Positions 8,018-16,012 of a stretch of DNA of 64,000 bases are shown piece after piece. Source of the DNA: Lentisphaerae bacterium GWF2_50_93 (GTDB lineage Bacteria; Verrucomicrobiota; Lentisphaeria; Victivallales; GWF2-50-93); contig MHBI01000098.1 in NCBI GenBank assembly GCA_001804815.1, positions 1 to 64,000 of the forward strand. The letters run 5' to 3'. A model generated the notes under the pieces. It made no database searches. It saw only the letters and a list, made by a program, of their open reading frames with translations, and had not been told where the DNA came from. The position numbers and the translations under genes were made by a program. Every line of letters starts with the position of its first letter. The stretch's first letter is position 1.

Positions 8018-8112
8018 TTGGAGTCCAAGCTTCAGCTTGTGTATTCATGATGGCAGAAATACTTAACTTAGCGCCATTCGGGTCAGATGCTTGTAAAAAC
8101 GGAAAGAAATTG

Positions 8113-8130
8113 ACGGTTTAAAAACCGCCA
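8113..8130. repeat. Half copy of the dispersed palindrome (GGCGGTTT arm)
   Basis: GACGGTTT and AAACCGCC form a short hairpin at 8113-8130, followed by ATAC. This is one half of the two-hairpin element seen complete at 22386-22438 and 58019-58068. It lies just upstream of the PAP2 gene. Confidence 0.6.
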
Positions 8131-8150
8131 TACTTATTAAGGAATACATC

Positions 8151-8879
8151 ATGTCAAATGTTCCGCGCGGAAAACTCATGGTCAATATTATATTCCTTCT
8201 GTTTCTTCTTGCTGGAATTGCGGCATGCTTCTATTTTTTGAAAAGTTCCGGAGAGGTGACGCAGTTCAAAAGATACGGACTGCGTATTGGAATTGTCGTG
8301 CTCGCCCTCATCGCGTGGTTCACGACACAGTCGATGATTTCCGGAAGGGAATGCAAAGGCGGACTCATCTTCGATCTGGTCCATGAACTCACCGCGAAAG
8401 CCAATGCGTATTTCAACAAAAACACCAGGGCGGCAAACGTCCTTTTGATCACAAGCTCCGCATTCATCGATGCCTTTGCGATATTCCTGATCTGCGCAAG
8501 CATCTTCGGGCCGAGCATGCGGCCATTCATCGCACTGCTGATTCTTTTCATGATGAGACAGATATGCCAGGCAGCGTGCGCACTTCCTGTTCCGCCGTCA
8601 ATGGTCTGGAGGAGTCCGGGGTTCCCTTCGCTACTGGTGACTTACGGAGTGGCGAACGATTTCTTCTTTTCTGGACATACGGCGATCGCCGTCCTGGGTT
8701 CAATCGAGGTATTCCGGCTATGTCCGGTATGGTGGGTTGGAATAATCGCAGTGTTGGTCGCCGTCTTTGAAATGGTGACAGTCCTGATCCTGAGGGCGCA
8801 TTATACCATGGACGTATTCACCGCTGTTGTGGCGGCTTTCTGCGCGTCATGGCTCGCCGCCCTGATATGCACATTATAA
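8151..8879 (+). CDS. PAP2-type membrane phosphatase/phosphotransferase
   Basis: A 242-residue polytopic membrane protein with about six hydrophobic segments. The C-terminal half carries the PAP2_C (sphingomyelin-synthase-like) motifs: DFFFSGHTA near residue 170, where the His is catalytic, and LRAHYTMDVFTA near residue 215, with the second His and the Asp. PPSMVWRSPG precedes them. Members hydrolyse or transfer lipid phosphate head groups at the membrane; the substrate is not evident. The gene ends inside a hairpin shared with the convergent LysM gene. Confidence 0.8.
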   Translation: MSNVPRGKLMVNIIFLLFLLAGIAACFYFLKSSGEVTQFKRYGLRIGIVVLALIAWFTTQSMISGRECKGGLIFDLVHELTAKANAYFNKNTRAANVLLITSSAFIDAFAIFLICASIFGPSMRPFIALLILFMMRQICQAACALPVPPSMVWRSPGFPSLLVTYGVANDFFFSGHTAIAVLGSIEVFRLCPVWWVGIIAVLVAVFEMVTVLILRAHYTMDVFTAVVAAFCASWLAALICTL

Positions 8880-8900
8880 AATTTCGTCCCGAAATTTTAT
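8876..8900. terminator. Bidirectional terminator between PAP2 and LysM genes
   Basis: The 11-base arms ATAAAATTTCG (8876-8886) and CGAAATTTTAT (8890-8900) enclose a 3-base loop. The hairpin contains the stop codons of both convergent genes, so it would serve both transcripts. Confidence 0.65.
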
Positions 8901-9469
8901 TTCTTCTTGGGGACGTAGATGGTCTGGCCGATGCGGAGGTTTGTGTCCTTCATCCTGTTGGCGGACATGATATCCTGGACCGAGACATTGTATGCCTTGG
9001 CGATGGCGCCGAGGGTCTGGCCGGATTCGACCTTGTGCTCGAAGAACTCACCTGTTCCTACCGGTCCGCCTCCTGAAGAGGGCGCACTTACTGAAGCCTT
9101 GCTGACTTCCTTGGAGACCTGTTCGATCATCTTGCTGATGGATGCCTGAGTTTCCTGTCTCTGGTTGGCGAGCTGCTGCTGCATTGCGGCGAGGCTTTTC
9201 TCCAGGGCGGCGTTGCGCTGTTCCAGTGTGGCTATCTTCTGGTTGAGATCGTTTACGACTTTTATAACTTCGTTATTGGTATTGGTGAGGCTGACGACAG
9301 TGGCTGAAAGCTGGTTGAGCTGGTCGGACTGGACTCTTGCCGCACTTGCAACATCTGGCTGCACCCTCTGGTAGCCCGAGGACCTTGAAGGGCCGCCCAT
9401 GTTCTCGCATCCGGCCATGAGCGATATTGCGCCCGCCGCACAAAGGGAAATAATAAGCTGTTTTGTCAT
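8897..9469 (-). CDS. LysM-domain lipoprotein
   Basis: A 190-residue lipoprotein: the signal peptide ends in LMAGC (Cys about residue 21), so it is lipid-anchored. Residues about 45-125 form a long coiled coil (LNQLSATVVSLTNTNNEV, then KIATLEQRNAALEKSLAAM). After a Ser/Gly-rich linker, residues 144-190 form one LysM domain (HKVESGQTLGAIAKAY, VQDIMSANRM, LRIGQTIYVP), which binds peptidoglycan. The layout suggests a tether between a lipid bilayer and the cell wall. It is a single gene with a clear terminator. Confidence 0.88.
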   Translation of the reverse strand: MTKQLIISLCAAGAISLMAGCENMGGPSRSSGYQRVQPDVASAARVQSDQLNQLSATVVSLTNTNNEVIKVVNDLNQKIATLEQRNAALEKSLAAMQQQLANQRQETQASISKMIEQVSKEVSKASVSAPSSGGGPVGTGEFFEHKVESGQTLGAIAKAYNVSVQDIMSANRMKDTNLRIGQTIYVPKKK

Positions 9470-9589
9470 TTTATCGCCTCATTTCATTTAATTATTCAAT
9501 TAAACCTGTTATATTATTGCAAAGTGAACGATTAAAAATTAGCATATGCCACGCAAAAGTAAAATATTGAAGAATTATTTGGCAATCTT

Positions 9590-10003
9590 ATGAACGATTT
9601 AAAATTCAAGGAAGCCGTAGACCAGATCGTCAGGGAAGACCCCAGGTATTCCCCGGAGGCTTATGAATTCATAAGCAAGGCGGTCGTATTCACCATGCTC
9701 AATCTCGAAAGGGACAAGTCGCCGAACCACCACGTCACCGGCAAGGAGCTTCTCGAGGGCTTCAGACAATACGCGATCCAGGAATTCGGCCCCATGGCAG
9801 GAGAGATCCTGAAAAGCTGGGGACTCACCGACAGCAATGCCGTGGGCAATGTTGTCTTCAACTTGGTAAACAGGCAACTGCTGGGGAAGAGCGAAAATGA
9901 CACATTATCCGACTTCAAGGGCGGGTTCGATTTTGAAAAGGCTTTTTCTGAGCCTTTTAAAACCAATATTCCAAAAAATTCAAAGCCCCCTCTTATTGCT
10001 TAG
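9590..10003 (+). CDS. Minf_1886 family protein (Verrucomicrobia/Planctomycetes-restricted)
   Basis: A 137-residue cytosolic protein of unknown function that matches, from memory, the Minf_1886 / Verruc_Plancto-restricted family: FKEAVDQIVREDPRYSPEAY, then HVTGKELLEGFRQYAIQEFG, MAGEILKSWGL, VGNVVFNLV and LLGKSENDTLSDFKGGFDFE. The run of motifs is collinear and of the usual length, with a short extra tail. Its interest is mainly taxonomic: the family is essentially confined to PVC bacteria. Its 3' end probably overlaps the start of the M16 protease gene. Confidence 0.85.
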   Translation: MNDLKFKEAVDQIVREDPRYSPEAYEFISKAVVFTMLNLERDKSPNHHVTGKELLEGFRQYAIQEFGPMAGEILKSWGLTDSNAVGNVVFNLVNRQLLGKSENDTLSDFKGGFDFEKAFSEPFKTNIPKNSKPPLIA

Positions 10004-12572
10004 CATGTCAATAACACTATCATCAACCGCCGCCGAGAAACCTGAAATCAGAGGCATACGGTCGGATACCCTCGACAACGGCCTCAAGATATTCGTCTAC
10101 GAAAACCATGAGGCCCCGACGGTCAACCTCCAGGTCTGGGTGAAGACAGGCAGCATCCATGAAGGCGACTATCTCGGATGCGGCCTTTCGCACTTCCTCG
10201 AACACATGATGTTCCAGGGTTCCGCAAACTATCCACACGACTCGATCGTCGACACGGTCAACCGCAACGGCGGAGACATGAACGCATACACCTCCCTGGG
10301 AAACACCGTCTATTACATCGACATACTTTCCGAGGCGTCTGAAAAGGCCATCGACATACTCTGCGACGTGGTAAGTGCCCCCAATTTCCCCGAGGATTCG
10401 TTTGCGAACGAAAAGGAGGTCATACTCCGCGAACGCGCCATGAGCTCCGACAACCCGGAACGCCGCCTGAGCGAAAAGCTCTGGCTCGACATGTTCCTCA
10501 ACCACCCGACACGGCACCCGATCATCGGATACGGGGACAAGATAAAGACCGTCGACAAGGCGATGATGCTGGACTATTACAGGAAACGCTATTCCCCTGA
10601 AAGGATCTTCTTCGTCATATCCGGCGACATCCAGGCTGAAAAGGCGTTCGCCCTGATCAAGGACAAGCTCTCGGGATGGAACCGCGGGCAGCTCAACGAT
10701 CCGCCTCTCCAGCCTGAATCCGAACAGGTCTGCGTCCGCAAATCCACATACCACTTCGAGGATCCCCTTGCGAGGATCGCAATCGGCTACCATATCCCTG
10801 ATGCCTCCCATGAGGATGTTCCGGCGCTGGACGTGCTTGCTTCGATCCTCGGTTCGGACAAGAGTTCCAGGCTCATCAGCCGCCTCCAGGATGAAAAACA
10901 CCTGGCAATCAACATTGATGCGTTTTCATACACGCCGTATTTCTCAGGGGTGTTCGGAATAAGCGCGACCACCGCGCCCGAGAAGATGGATGAACTCAAG
11001 GCTGCGATATTCGCAGAAATAAAAAAACTCTCCTCCGAAGATAAAATAACCAAAGACGAGTTGAAGCGGGTGGTCAACCAGGTAAGCACCTCGTACTGCA
11101 GGACAATGCGTTCGAACGGGAACATTTCCAGGATGATCGGCAACTCGGTGCTGACTTATGGAACGACGGAATACATCAACAAGTACATCGAGAATGTTTC
11201 AGCCCTCACGCCCGAGGACATAACCAGGGTCGCGGAAAAATATCTGACAGAGAAGAACTGCACCATCGTCGAACAGCTTCCCAACGACAGGAAGGAAAGC
11301 ACCGGCCCCAAGGACAAGGACGTCCCGGAATCCCAGGTTCCCGAGCTGATGCAGCTCAAGACCGGACAGAAGATCATCACTTTCAAGGATACGAAGCTTC
11401 CGCTGATCGACATCTGCATTATTCTTCCCGGAGGAGTCATCCGTGAAAACAAGGACAACGCCGGCATCACGAGGATTGCCGCATGCATGCTCACGGCCGG
11501 AACAAAGTCGTACAGTGAGAAGGAACTTGCCGCGCTCATCGACGACAACGCCATCGACCTGAGCATAAACGGCGGCAACAATTCGTTCACGATCTCCCTG
11601 AACTGCCATAAGAACAGCCTTAAACCCGCGCTTGAAGCTTTGAAATCGATACTGACCGAACCCTCCTTCCCCGAGAAACAGTTCGAACGGGAGAAGGAGA
11701 ACACCATGAAAATGCTCGCAAGCAGGAAACTCGCCCCGCAGAATGCGGCCGAGGACAAGGTCTGCGAACTCCTCTACAAGGATCATCCCTATTCGCATAC
11801 GGCCGCCGGACTCGAGGAAAGCGTCAACAAGCTTACCGTCGGACAGGTGAAGGACTTCTATCTCAAGAAATGCCTTATCCCCGGGAACGCCGTCTTCGGC
11901 GTCGCCGGAGACTTCGACAAGGAGGAAATCCTCAAGTCGATCAACGACATCATATCCAATATCAAATGGAATGAAAAAGCGAAAGACGAACTGCCGGCAC
12001 GCCCTGTATTCCCCGACAAGAAAATCCGCGAGTCGGTGAAGGTCCCAAGGGAACAGGCCGTCGTCCTGCTCAGCTTCCCAATCTGCGACAACAACAACGA
12101 GGACCGTTTCCTTCTCAACGTGCTTTCAAAGATACTGAACGGGCAGTCTTCCCGGCTCTTCAAGTCCGTCAGGGAGGAGTCCGGACTCGCCTATTACACC
12201 GGGATATCCACCTTCCTTGGCATACACGAGGGCTTCATGTCATTCTACGCCGGAACGCGTCCGGACGCGGTTGACAAAGTCATTTCACTTCTCGACAAGG
12301 AACGCAAGCTTCTGCTGAACGGCAAATCCGTCACCAAAGACGAATTCGACTCCGCAGTCGCCAGGATCCGCGAGGATCTTGCGGAACAGAAGCTCGACAA
12401 GCACAGCCTGATCTTCAACAGCACCCTCGACGAATATTACGGCAACGGCTACATGTCCCCATGGACCAACGAGAAGAAAATCTCAGGGCTGAAAATCGAG
12501 GATCTCAACGCCGTGATCAAGAAATACTTCGACACGGAAGCCTATGTGACAGTGATCTCCGGACCGCAGTGA
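9933..12572 (+). CDS. Exported M16 (insulinase-family) zinc protease, two-lobed
   Basis: A roughly 880-residue M16 metallopeptidase with two halves. The N-terminal half is active-type: LSHFLEHMMF near residue 86 is the HXXEH zinc motif, with the distal Glu in the expected helix (NEKEVILRE). The second half, from about residue 480, repeats the fold without HXXEH, as in PqqL/pitrilysin-type fusions. The start is uncertain. The TTG at 9933 gives a good signal peptide (basic KR, hydrophobic core PLLLLSMSITL, then TAAE); an ATG at 9897 extends it, and the ATG at 10005 would remove it. All but the last overlap the upstream gene. Likely role: periplasmic peptide degradation. Confidence 0.85.
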   Translation: MKRLFLSLLKPIFQKIQSPLLLLSMSITLSSTAAEKPEIRGIRSDTLDNGLKIFVYENHEAPTVNLQVWVKTGSIHEGDYLGCGLSHFLEHMMFQGSANYPHDSIVDTVNRNGGDMNAYTSLGNTVYYIDILSEASEKAIDILCDVVSAPNFPEDSFANEKEVILRERAMSSDNPERRLSEKLWLDMFLNHPTRHPIIGYGDKIKTVDKAMMLDYYRKRYSPERIFFVISGDIQAEKAFALIKDKLSGWNRGQLNDPPLQPESEQVCVRKSTYHFEDPLARIAIGYHIPDASHEDVPALDVLASILGSDKSSRLISRLQDEKHLAINIDAFSYTPYFSGVFGISATTAPEKMDELKAAIFAEIKKLSSEDKITKDELKRVVNQVSTSYCRTMRSNGNISRMIGNSVLTYGTTEYINKYIENVSALTPEDITRVAEKYLTEKNCTIVEQLPNDRKESTGPKDKDVPESQVPELMQLKTGQKIITFKDTKLPLIDICIILPGGVIRENKDNAGITRIAACMLTAGTKSYSEKELAALIDDNAIDLSINGGNNSFTISLNCHKNSLKPALEALKSILTEPSFPEKQFEREKENTMKMLASRKLAPQNAAEDKVCELLYKDHPYSHTAAGLEESVNKLTVGQVKDFYLKKCLIPGNAVFGVAGDFDKEEILKSINDIISNIKWNEKAKDELPARPVFPDKKIRESVKVPREQAVVLLSFPICDNNNEDRFLLNVLSKILNGQSSRLFKSVREESGLAYYTGISTFLGIHEGFMSFYAGTRPDAVDKVISLLDKERKLLLNGKSVTKDEFDSAVARIREDLAEQKLDKHSLIFNSTLDEYYGNGYMSPWTNEKKISGLKIEDLNAVIKKYFDTEAYVTVISGPQ

Positions 12573-13089
12573 TATGACTGGGTGATTTGGAGATTGGATG
12601 ATTTATTATTTAAGCTGATTGCAGAAATACAAAATCCGGTTGTTTAGGAAATAAACCTTGTTGGAGTTCACAGCCCTGGTCGCCGAAGGCGCTGCCAGAG
12701 GCAGGTAAACTTCAGCGTGTCTTGGTATTCAAGGTGTTATACACGCTAAAGTCGAAAATCCCGGCTCGACGATGTCGGGACAACGCACTCCAACTTTAGC
12801 AATCAGCTCAAAAGAGGCAGTTTTGAACGCCCGCCTATAAACCTGAATGGCGCTAAGTCAAGAGAAGACAAACTAAAGTTTGAACTCCAACATTTGTCGG
12901 TGTGCTGAGGCGGGAATCTTGACTTTATATCCGTACATGGTCTATTTTAATCTGCTTTGGCGGCGTATGCATATGACGCCGTAGAGGCTAAGGTGTCCAG
13001 GGGGTGCTGCGACAGTCCGTCTCCATCCCCTGTTTTTTTCCGATAAAAACACAAATCCGTATAATAAGAAGTTAGCAATCAAGGTAAAC
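12573..13089. other. Gene-free accessory stretch with repeats
   Basis: I see no credible gene. The stretch carries GGAGATTGGATGATTT near 12589 (related to the GGATGATTGGAT elements elsewhere), oppositely oriented TTGGAGTTCAC (about 12661) and GCACTCCAAC (about 12785), the second copy of the 60-base repeat at 12851-12910, and a GGCG...CGCC hairpin around 12960-12983. The small minus-strand frame at 12942-13157 has no family resemblance and is left out. Confidence 0.55.
12851..12910. repeat. Dispersed repeat, copy 2
   Basis: Nearly identical to 7958-8017, differing by only a few bases near its left end. The two copies are in the same orientation, about 4.9 kb apart, with unrelated flanks. Confidence 0.7.
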
Positions 13090-13517
13090 ATGAAAGATGT
13101 AATTAGTATTGGCGGACAGGGCGGAGGGCCGATTGACGGTAGCATTAGGTCAATCAAGGTTGACCTATATCATGCTCTAAAAAAAAGGAATGCAAATCCA
13201 CTTATTGTAATGCTATAGATCAATATGCTCTTGTCCTAAGAATTGATGGAACATTAGCCAAGTTCGGACCAGAAGGAATTACGCGACTTAGATTCGCAAA
13301 GAAACAACGTTACATTACAGTCGACATTCAAATTCCAGAAGCGGTTTGGCAACCAAAATCAAAAAATGAAATAAAAGACTATTTGGCCTGTAGAATCAGA
13401 GAAGCATTAGTAGTATGTGTCAACAGGCTTAAGGAAGACAAGCTTGCCGTCAATGAGCAGGCTCTTTTTTCTGAAGTTGATAATGCAATAGATGAATTTA
13501 AAAAGAAAATATACTAA
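13090..13517 (+). pseudogene. Frameshifted unknown gene (about 142 residues if restored)
   Basis: An ATG at 13090 (AAGG site 7-10 bases upstream) opens a frame reading MKDVISIGGQGGGP and on to DLYHALKK, which stops at the TAG at 13216-13218. From 13164 a second frame, shifted by one base, continues with a well-formed protein (CNAIDQYALVLRIDG, LRFAKKQRYITVDIQIPE, YLACRIREALVVCVNRLK) to a TAA at 13515-13517. The switch falls on an eight-A run at 13179-13186; one added A would restore a single frame. It may be a recent null mutation, a sequencing error, or a slippage-expressed gene. I do not recognise the family. The N-terminal GGQGGGP...SIR pattern recalls some immunity-type proteins, but that is weak. 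Confidence 0.5.
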
Positions 13518-13519
13518 TT

Positions 13520-13579
13520 GCTAACGAAATCATAGACCGAACCGGTGAAGCACCGGTCCGGTCATTATCGAGCGTTCGC
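13520..13579 (+). repeat. attC-like hairpin after the frameshifted gene
   Basis: Three bases after the TAA, GCTAACG (13520-13526) is answered by CGTTCGC (13573-13579) with one mismatch, and an inner stem of 13 bp with one mismatch (GACCGAACCGGTG, 13535-13547; CACCGGTCCGGTC, 13551-13563) has a 3-base loop. Before the gene, GTTAGCAAT (13071-13079) lies 19 bases ahead of the ATG. This spacing is like an integron gene cassette: core site, short leader, gene, then attC. The GTTRRRY core is imperfect and no integrase is in the window, so this remains a suggestion. Confidence 0.35.
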
Positions 13580-13606
13580 TAAGAAAACACATCTCATGAA
13601 ATAAAT

Positions 13607-13635
13607 TTGACTATGTGTTGCAGATGTGATACAAT
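13607..13635 (+). promoter_or_regulatory. Promoter of dinJ-yafQ implying a leaderless mRNA
   Basis: TTGACT (13607-13612) and TACAAT (13630-13635) are spaced by 17 bases. The -10 element ends only six bases before the ATG at 13642, so transcription should begin at or next to the start codon. No Shine-Dalgarno sequence is present. CACATCT (13588-13594) and AGATGTG (13622-13628) form an inverted repeat across the -35/-10 region that could be the antitoxin operator. Confidence 0.6.
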
Positions 13636-13641
13636 AGTCTT

Positions 13642-13899
13642 ATGAAAACAGCAATAATACATGCGAGAATTGAACCGCATATCAAACGCCAGGCAGAGGG
13701 AGTTCTACATAAACTTGGACTCAGTCCGACCGAAGCGATCCGGGTTTTTTATCGGCAGATCACACTTAGGCAGGGGCTTCCATTCTCTTTAGATGTCCCG
13801 AATGAGTGCACGGAGACAACTCTTAAGAAGAGCCGTCGCGGAGAAGAGGTTCAGGAATTCGAATCCCTGGATACCATGTTTGAGAGCTGGAAGAAATGA
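13642..13899 (+). CDS. dinJ: DinJ/RelB-family antitoxin
   Basis: An 85-residue antitoxin. The N-terminal ribbon-helix-helix domain is clear: IIHARIEPHIKRQAEGVLHKLGLSPTEAIRVFYRQI matches the DinJ pattern of a short beta strand with basic residues, two helices and 'GLSxTEAIrvFyrQI'. The typical follow-up RQGLPFSLDVPN is present. The C-terminal acidic tail ending ESLDTMFESWKK would wrap the toxin. It binds DNA to autoregulate and neutralises YafQ. The stop overlaps the toxin start by four bases. The mRNA appears leaderless, so translation would not depend on a Shine-Dalgarno sequence. Confidence 0.9.
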   Translation: MKTAIIHARIEPHIKRQAEGVLHKLGLSPTEAIRVFYRQITLRQGLPFSLDVPNECTETTLKKSRRGEEVQEFESLDTMFESWKK

Positions 13900-14165
13900 A
13901 GAGGATCTCTCAGACCACGCAATTCGTCCGCGATGTCAAGCGGATGAGGAAGCGTGGGAAGGATCTGGAAAAGCTCCAGATGATCGTGACAAAACTGGCC
14001 TCCGGAACTGCACTTGAACCAAAGCATAAAGATCATCCCCTGCTAGGAGCGTGGAAGCCTTCCCACGACTGTCATATTGAACCCGACTGGATTCTTATTT
14101 ATACCGCCGATACTGAGTCACTGAGACTTGAACGAACAGGAACTCATTCCGACTTGTTCAGATAA
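13896..14165 (+). CDS. yafQ: YafQ-family mRNA interferase toxin
   Basis: An 89-residue RelE-fold ribosome-dependent endoribonuclease. Matches to E. coli YafQ are strong: FVRDVKRMRKRGKDLEKL, LEPKHKDHPLLGAWK, CHIEPDWILIY and LRLERTGTHSDLF. The residues needed for cleavage in E. coli (two His around the HPL/HxEPD region, the Asp of EPDW and the C-terminal His of TGTH) are all present, so it is probably active. It is coded directly after dinJ with an ATGA overlap. Confidence 0.92.
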   Translation: MKRISQTTQFVRDVKRMRKRGKDLEKLQMIVTKLASGTALEPKHKDHPLLGAWKPSHDCHIEPDWILIYTADTESLRLERTGTHSDLFR

Positions 14166-14206
14166 TTGATATGCCAAGATAAGGCATTCTTCATAAAGGA
14201 GCAGTC

Positions 14207-14545
14207 ATGCACTTTCTGCCCGGCAGCGCCGGAGATTTGACCAACGTCACAGACTTCGATATCAAGGCACTCGCGAAGCAGCTGGATGAATGGATTATTG
14301 GGTTTGAATTCAATATAAGGATAACAAAGAAGAATGGGAAGAGGGATTCTAAAAGAGGCATTTCGGATTTTTTGAATGTTCCTCCCTGTGTATATATCCT
14401 TGATTTGCAGCAATCCAATCATCCAGCAATCCAATCATCCATGGGACGGCGGCGGGTTCCTGTCAGATCTTCTCGACAGGCTTTATATATCTTTCCTCGA
14501 GCGAGTCGAGATCCTTCAGCCAGGAGGCGCGGCGGAATATTTTAG
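14207..14545 (+). pseudogene. Possible truncated small gene running into a repeat
   Basis: A good ribosome site (AAAGGAG, 5-6 bases upstream) precedes an ATG at 14207. The first 30 or so codons (MHFLPGSAGDLTNV, FDIKALAKQLDEW) look protein-like. From about 14283 the frame enters a GGATGAATGGATT-type repeat element and then the 3' end of the convergent MTHFR gene read in antisense, so only the beginning can be genuine. No family is recognised. It follows yafQ by 41 bases and may be the remnant of a third gene of that operon. Confidence 0.3.
14283..14441. repeat. GGAT-rich inverted element, copy 1
   Basis: The left end TGGATGAATGGATTATTGG and the right end, two tandem CAATCCAATCATCCA-like units, are inverted relative to each other and enclose about 110 bases with GGGTTTGAATTC near the left. 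Related elements lie at 17834-17924 and 42433-42618. It covers the 3' flank of the MTHFR-type gene. Confidence 0.55.
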
Positions 14546-15911
14546 CATGGATGCACTGTTTGCCGCCGAATTCGCAGGTGCCGTCGGCGCGCGTGCCGCC
14601 GCATGGGCCGTTGGCAAGTCCCTTCGGACAGGTCTCAGGGCAGACAAACTGTGTGAAAGGCAGGCGGCACGACGAACATTTCCGGCAACCCGTGAATATT
14701 TTCTTTGATAGGAGATGCTCGTTCGAGGAATGCCTGTGGGCTTTTGAGAAAAGAAGCTTGCACATCCTATAATGGAGCTTCTCATATTTCCCGCATTCCG
14801 GAAGATCGACCTTCTTCATCGTGGCGAGTTCAGGATACGCCTTTGTGAAGAGGTTGTTGAACATGAAATGACGGTATGGATACGGCGTCATGTCGGCGCG
14901 TGAGAGATAGCTCAGGTATCCGTCGCGCCAGTCCTCGAAAGACTTGAATTCCCTCATCGCCTCGGCGACCTTGCTGCAGGCGGTAGCGATATGCTCCTGT
15001 CTTTCAACTCCCGAGATCTGTATTCCAGTATAGCCCAGGAACTTCGCCCCGGCAGCATAGATCTGGAGCCTCCTCCACTGCGCGGAAGCGAACTGCGCAT
15101 ATCCGTACTTGGCCTCGTTGAGGAGGATCTTCCTCAGTTCGGCGGAAATATGTATGCCCGGCCTCTTCCCGGCGAATATCTCCTCGAAAAGCTCGGTTGT
15201 CAGGAGCGTGAACCTGGCGATGGAAGGGAAATGCAGCTCCCTCATCTCGAGATACCAACGGAGCTCCTGTAGCTTCATCATGTCCCATCCGCTCTGCGTG
15301 ACGATGAATTCGGCCCCCTGCTTGATCTTCTTGACCATCTTGTAATACTGCGGGAAAAGATCGGCAGGCGTGTATTTGAAGGGGTTTGCCGTACATCCGG
15401 CGAAAAAGAAATCCTTGTCGCCGCCTGACTTCAGCGTGTTGAGGGTGCATACGCTGTCCACGAAATTCAGCTTGTGCTTCTTCCTGTACCCTTCAGGGAA
15501 ATAGGCGTCGCCTGTCACCGGCACGACATTCTGGAATCCGGAGGACCTGCAGCGGGCGACCGTGTCGACGATGTCGTTAGCCGTAGCGTTCCTGCCGCTG
15601 ATATAGAGGACATGGCAGTCCCTGTCGTCCTTTGAAAGCTCATTTGCGAAATCCGCAATATTCCAGGTGTTCGAGCCGTGCGTCTTGTCGGTGATCGCAA
15701 GTCCGGTACCCAGTGTGTCATATTTCCCCAGGGAGGCTTCGACCGCCTTCAGCCGTTGTGCGGCTATGGCGAAATCCTCCTTCTTCTCGGGGGTCGCCGC
15801 CTCTATGAGCACGTAGAACGAACCCTTGTTGAGCCTGTCCCTGAAGACGTTTCCACTCTTCTGTTTCTGGAAGTCTATTTCCATCTGCGTTGTAGTTTTT
15901 GATTCAGGCAT
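14463..15911 (-). CDS. MTHFR-like protein with C-terminal Cys-rich (MTHFR_C) domain
   Basis: A 482-residue protein with two parts. The first (about 25-330) resembles the methylenetetrahydrofolate reductase barrel: FYVLIEAATPEKKED, LAITDKTHG, CHVLYISGRNATANDIVD, NVVPVTGDAYFPEG and GAEFIVTQSGWD are placed as in MetF-type proteins. The second (about 395-460) is the Cys-rich MTHFR_C/MetV-type segment: CRKCSSCRLPFTQFVCPETC then KGLANGPCGGT. In acetogens MetV is a separate subunit that partners MetF; here both are fused. Likely reaction: reduction of 5,10-methylene-THF, or an electron-transfer variant; this is inferred. The gene stands alone; nothing of the Wood-Ljungdahl pathway is nearby. Confidence 0.8.
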   Translation of the reverse strand: MPESKTTTQMEIDFQKQKSGNVFRDRLNKGSFYVLIEAATPEKKEDFAIAAQRLKAVEASLGKYDTLGTGLAITDKTHGSNTWNIADFANELSKDDRDCHVLYISGRNATANDIVDTVARCRSSGFQNVVPVTGDAYFPEGYRKKHKLNFVDSVCTLNTLKSGGDKDFFFAGCTANPFKYTPADLFPQYYKMVKKIKQGAEFIVTQSGWDMMKLQELRWYLEMRELHFPSIARFTLLTTELFEEIFAGKRPGIHISAELRKILLNEAKYGYAQFASAQWRRLQIYAAGAKFLGYTGIQISGVERQEHIATACSKVAEAMREFKSFEDWRDGYLSYLSRADMTPYPYRHFMFNNLFTKAYPELATMKKVDLPECGKYEKLHYRMCKLLFSKAHRHSSNEHLLSKKIFTGCRKCSSCRLPFTQFVCPETCPKGLANGPCGGTRADGTCEFGGKQCIHAKIFRRASWLKDLDSLEERYIKPVEKI

Positions 15912-16012
15912 GTCCTATTTCCAACATCCAATGATTCAATGGAGGATGACTTTGGTTTCAACTTGATTTTACATCACGGTTCCTTTGAAAATTCTGGAAC
16001 AGAAAATAGCAG

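Noticed and set aside
10023..10901. 292-codon minus-strand frame opposite the M16 protease
   Set aside because: Long but antisense to a strongly conserved protease; composition is that of a shadow frame.
12573..13089. Repeats here as a CRISPR array
   Set aside because: Repeat units are neither regularly spaced nor identical, and no cas gene is near.
12942..13157. 71-codon minus-strand frame in the repeat region
   Set aside because: No family resemblance; overlaps the start and the conserved beginning of the frameshifted plus-strand gene.
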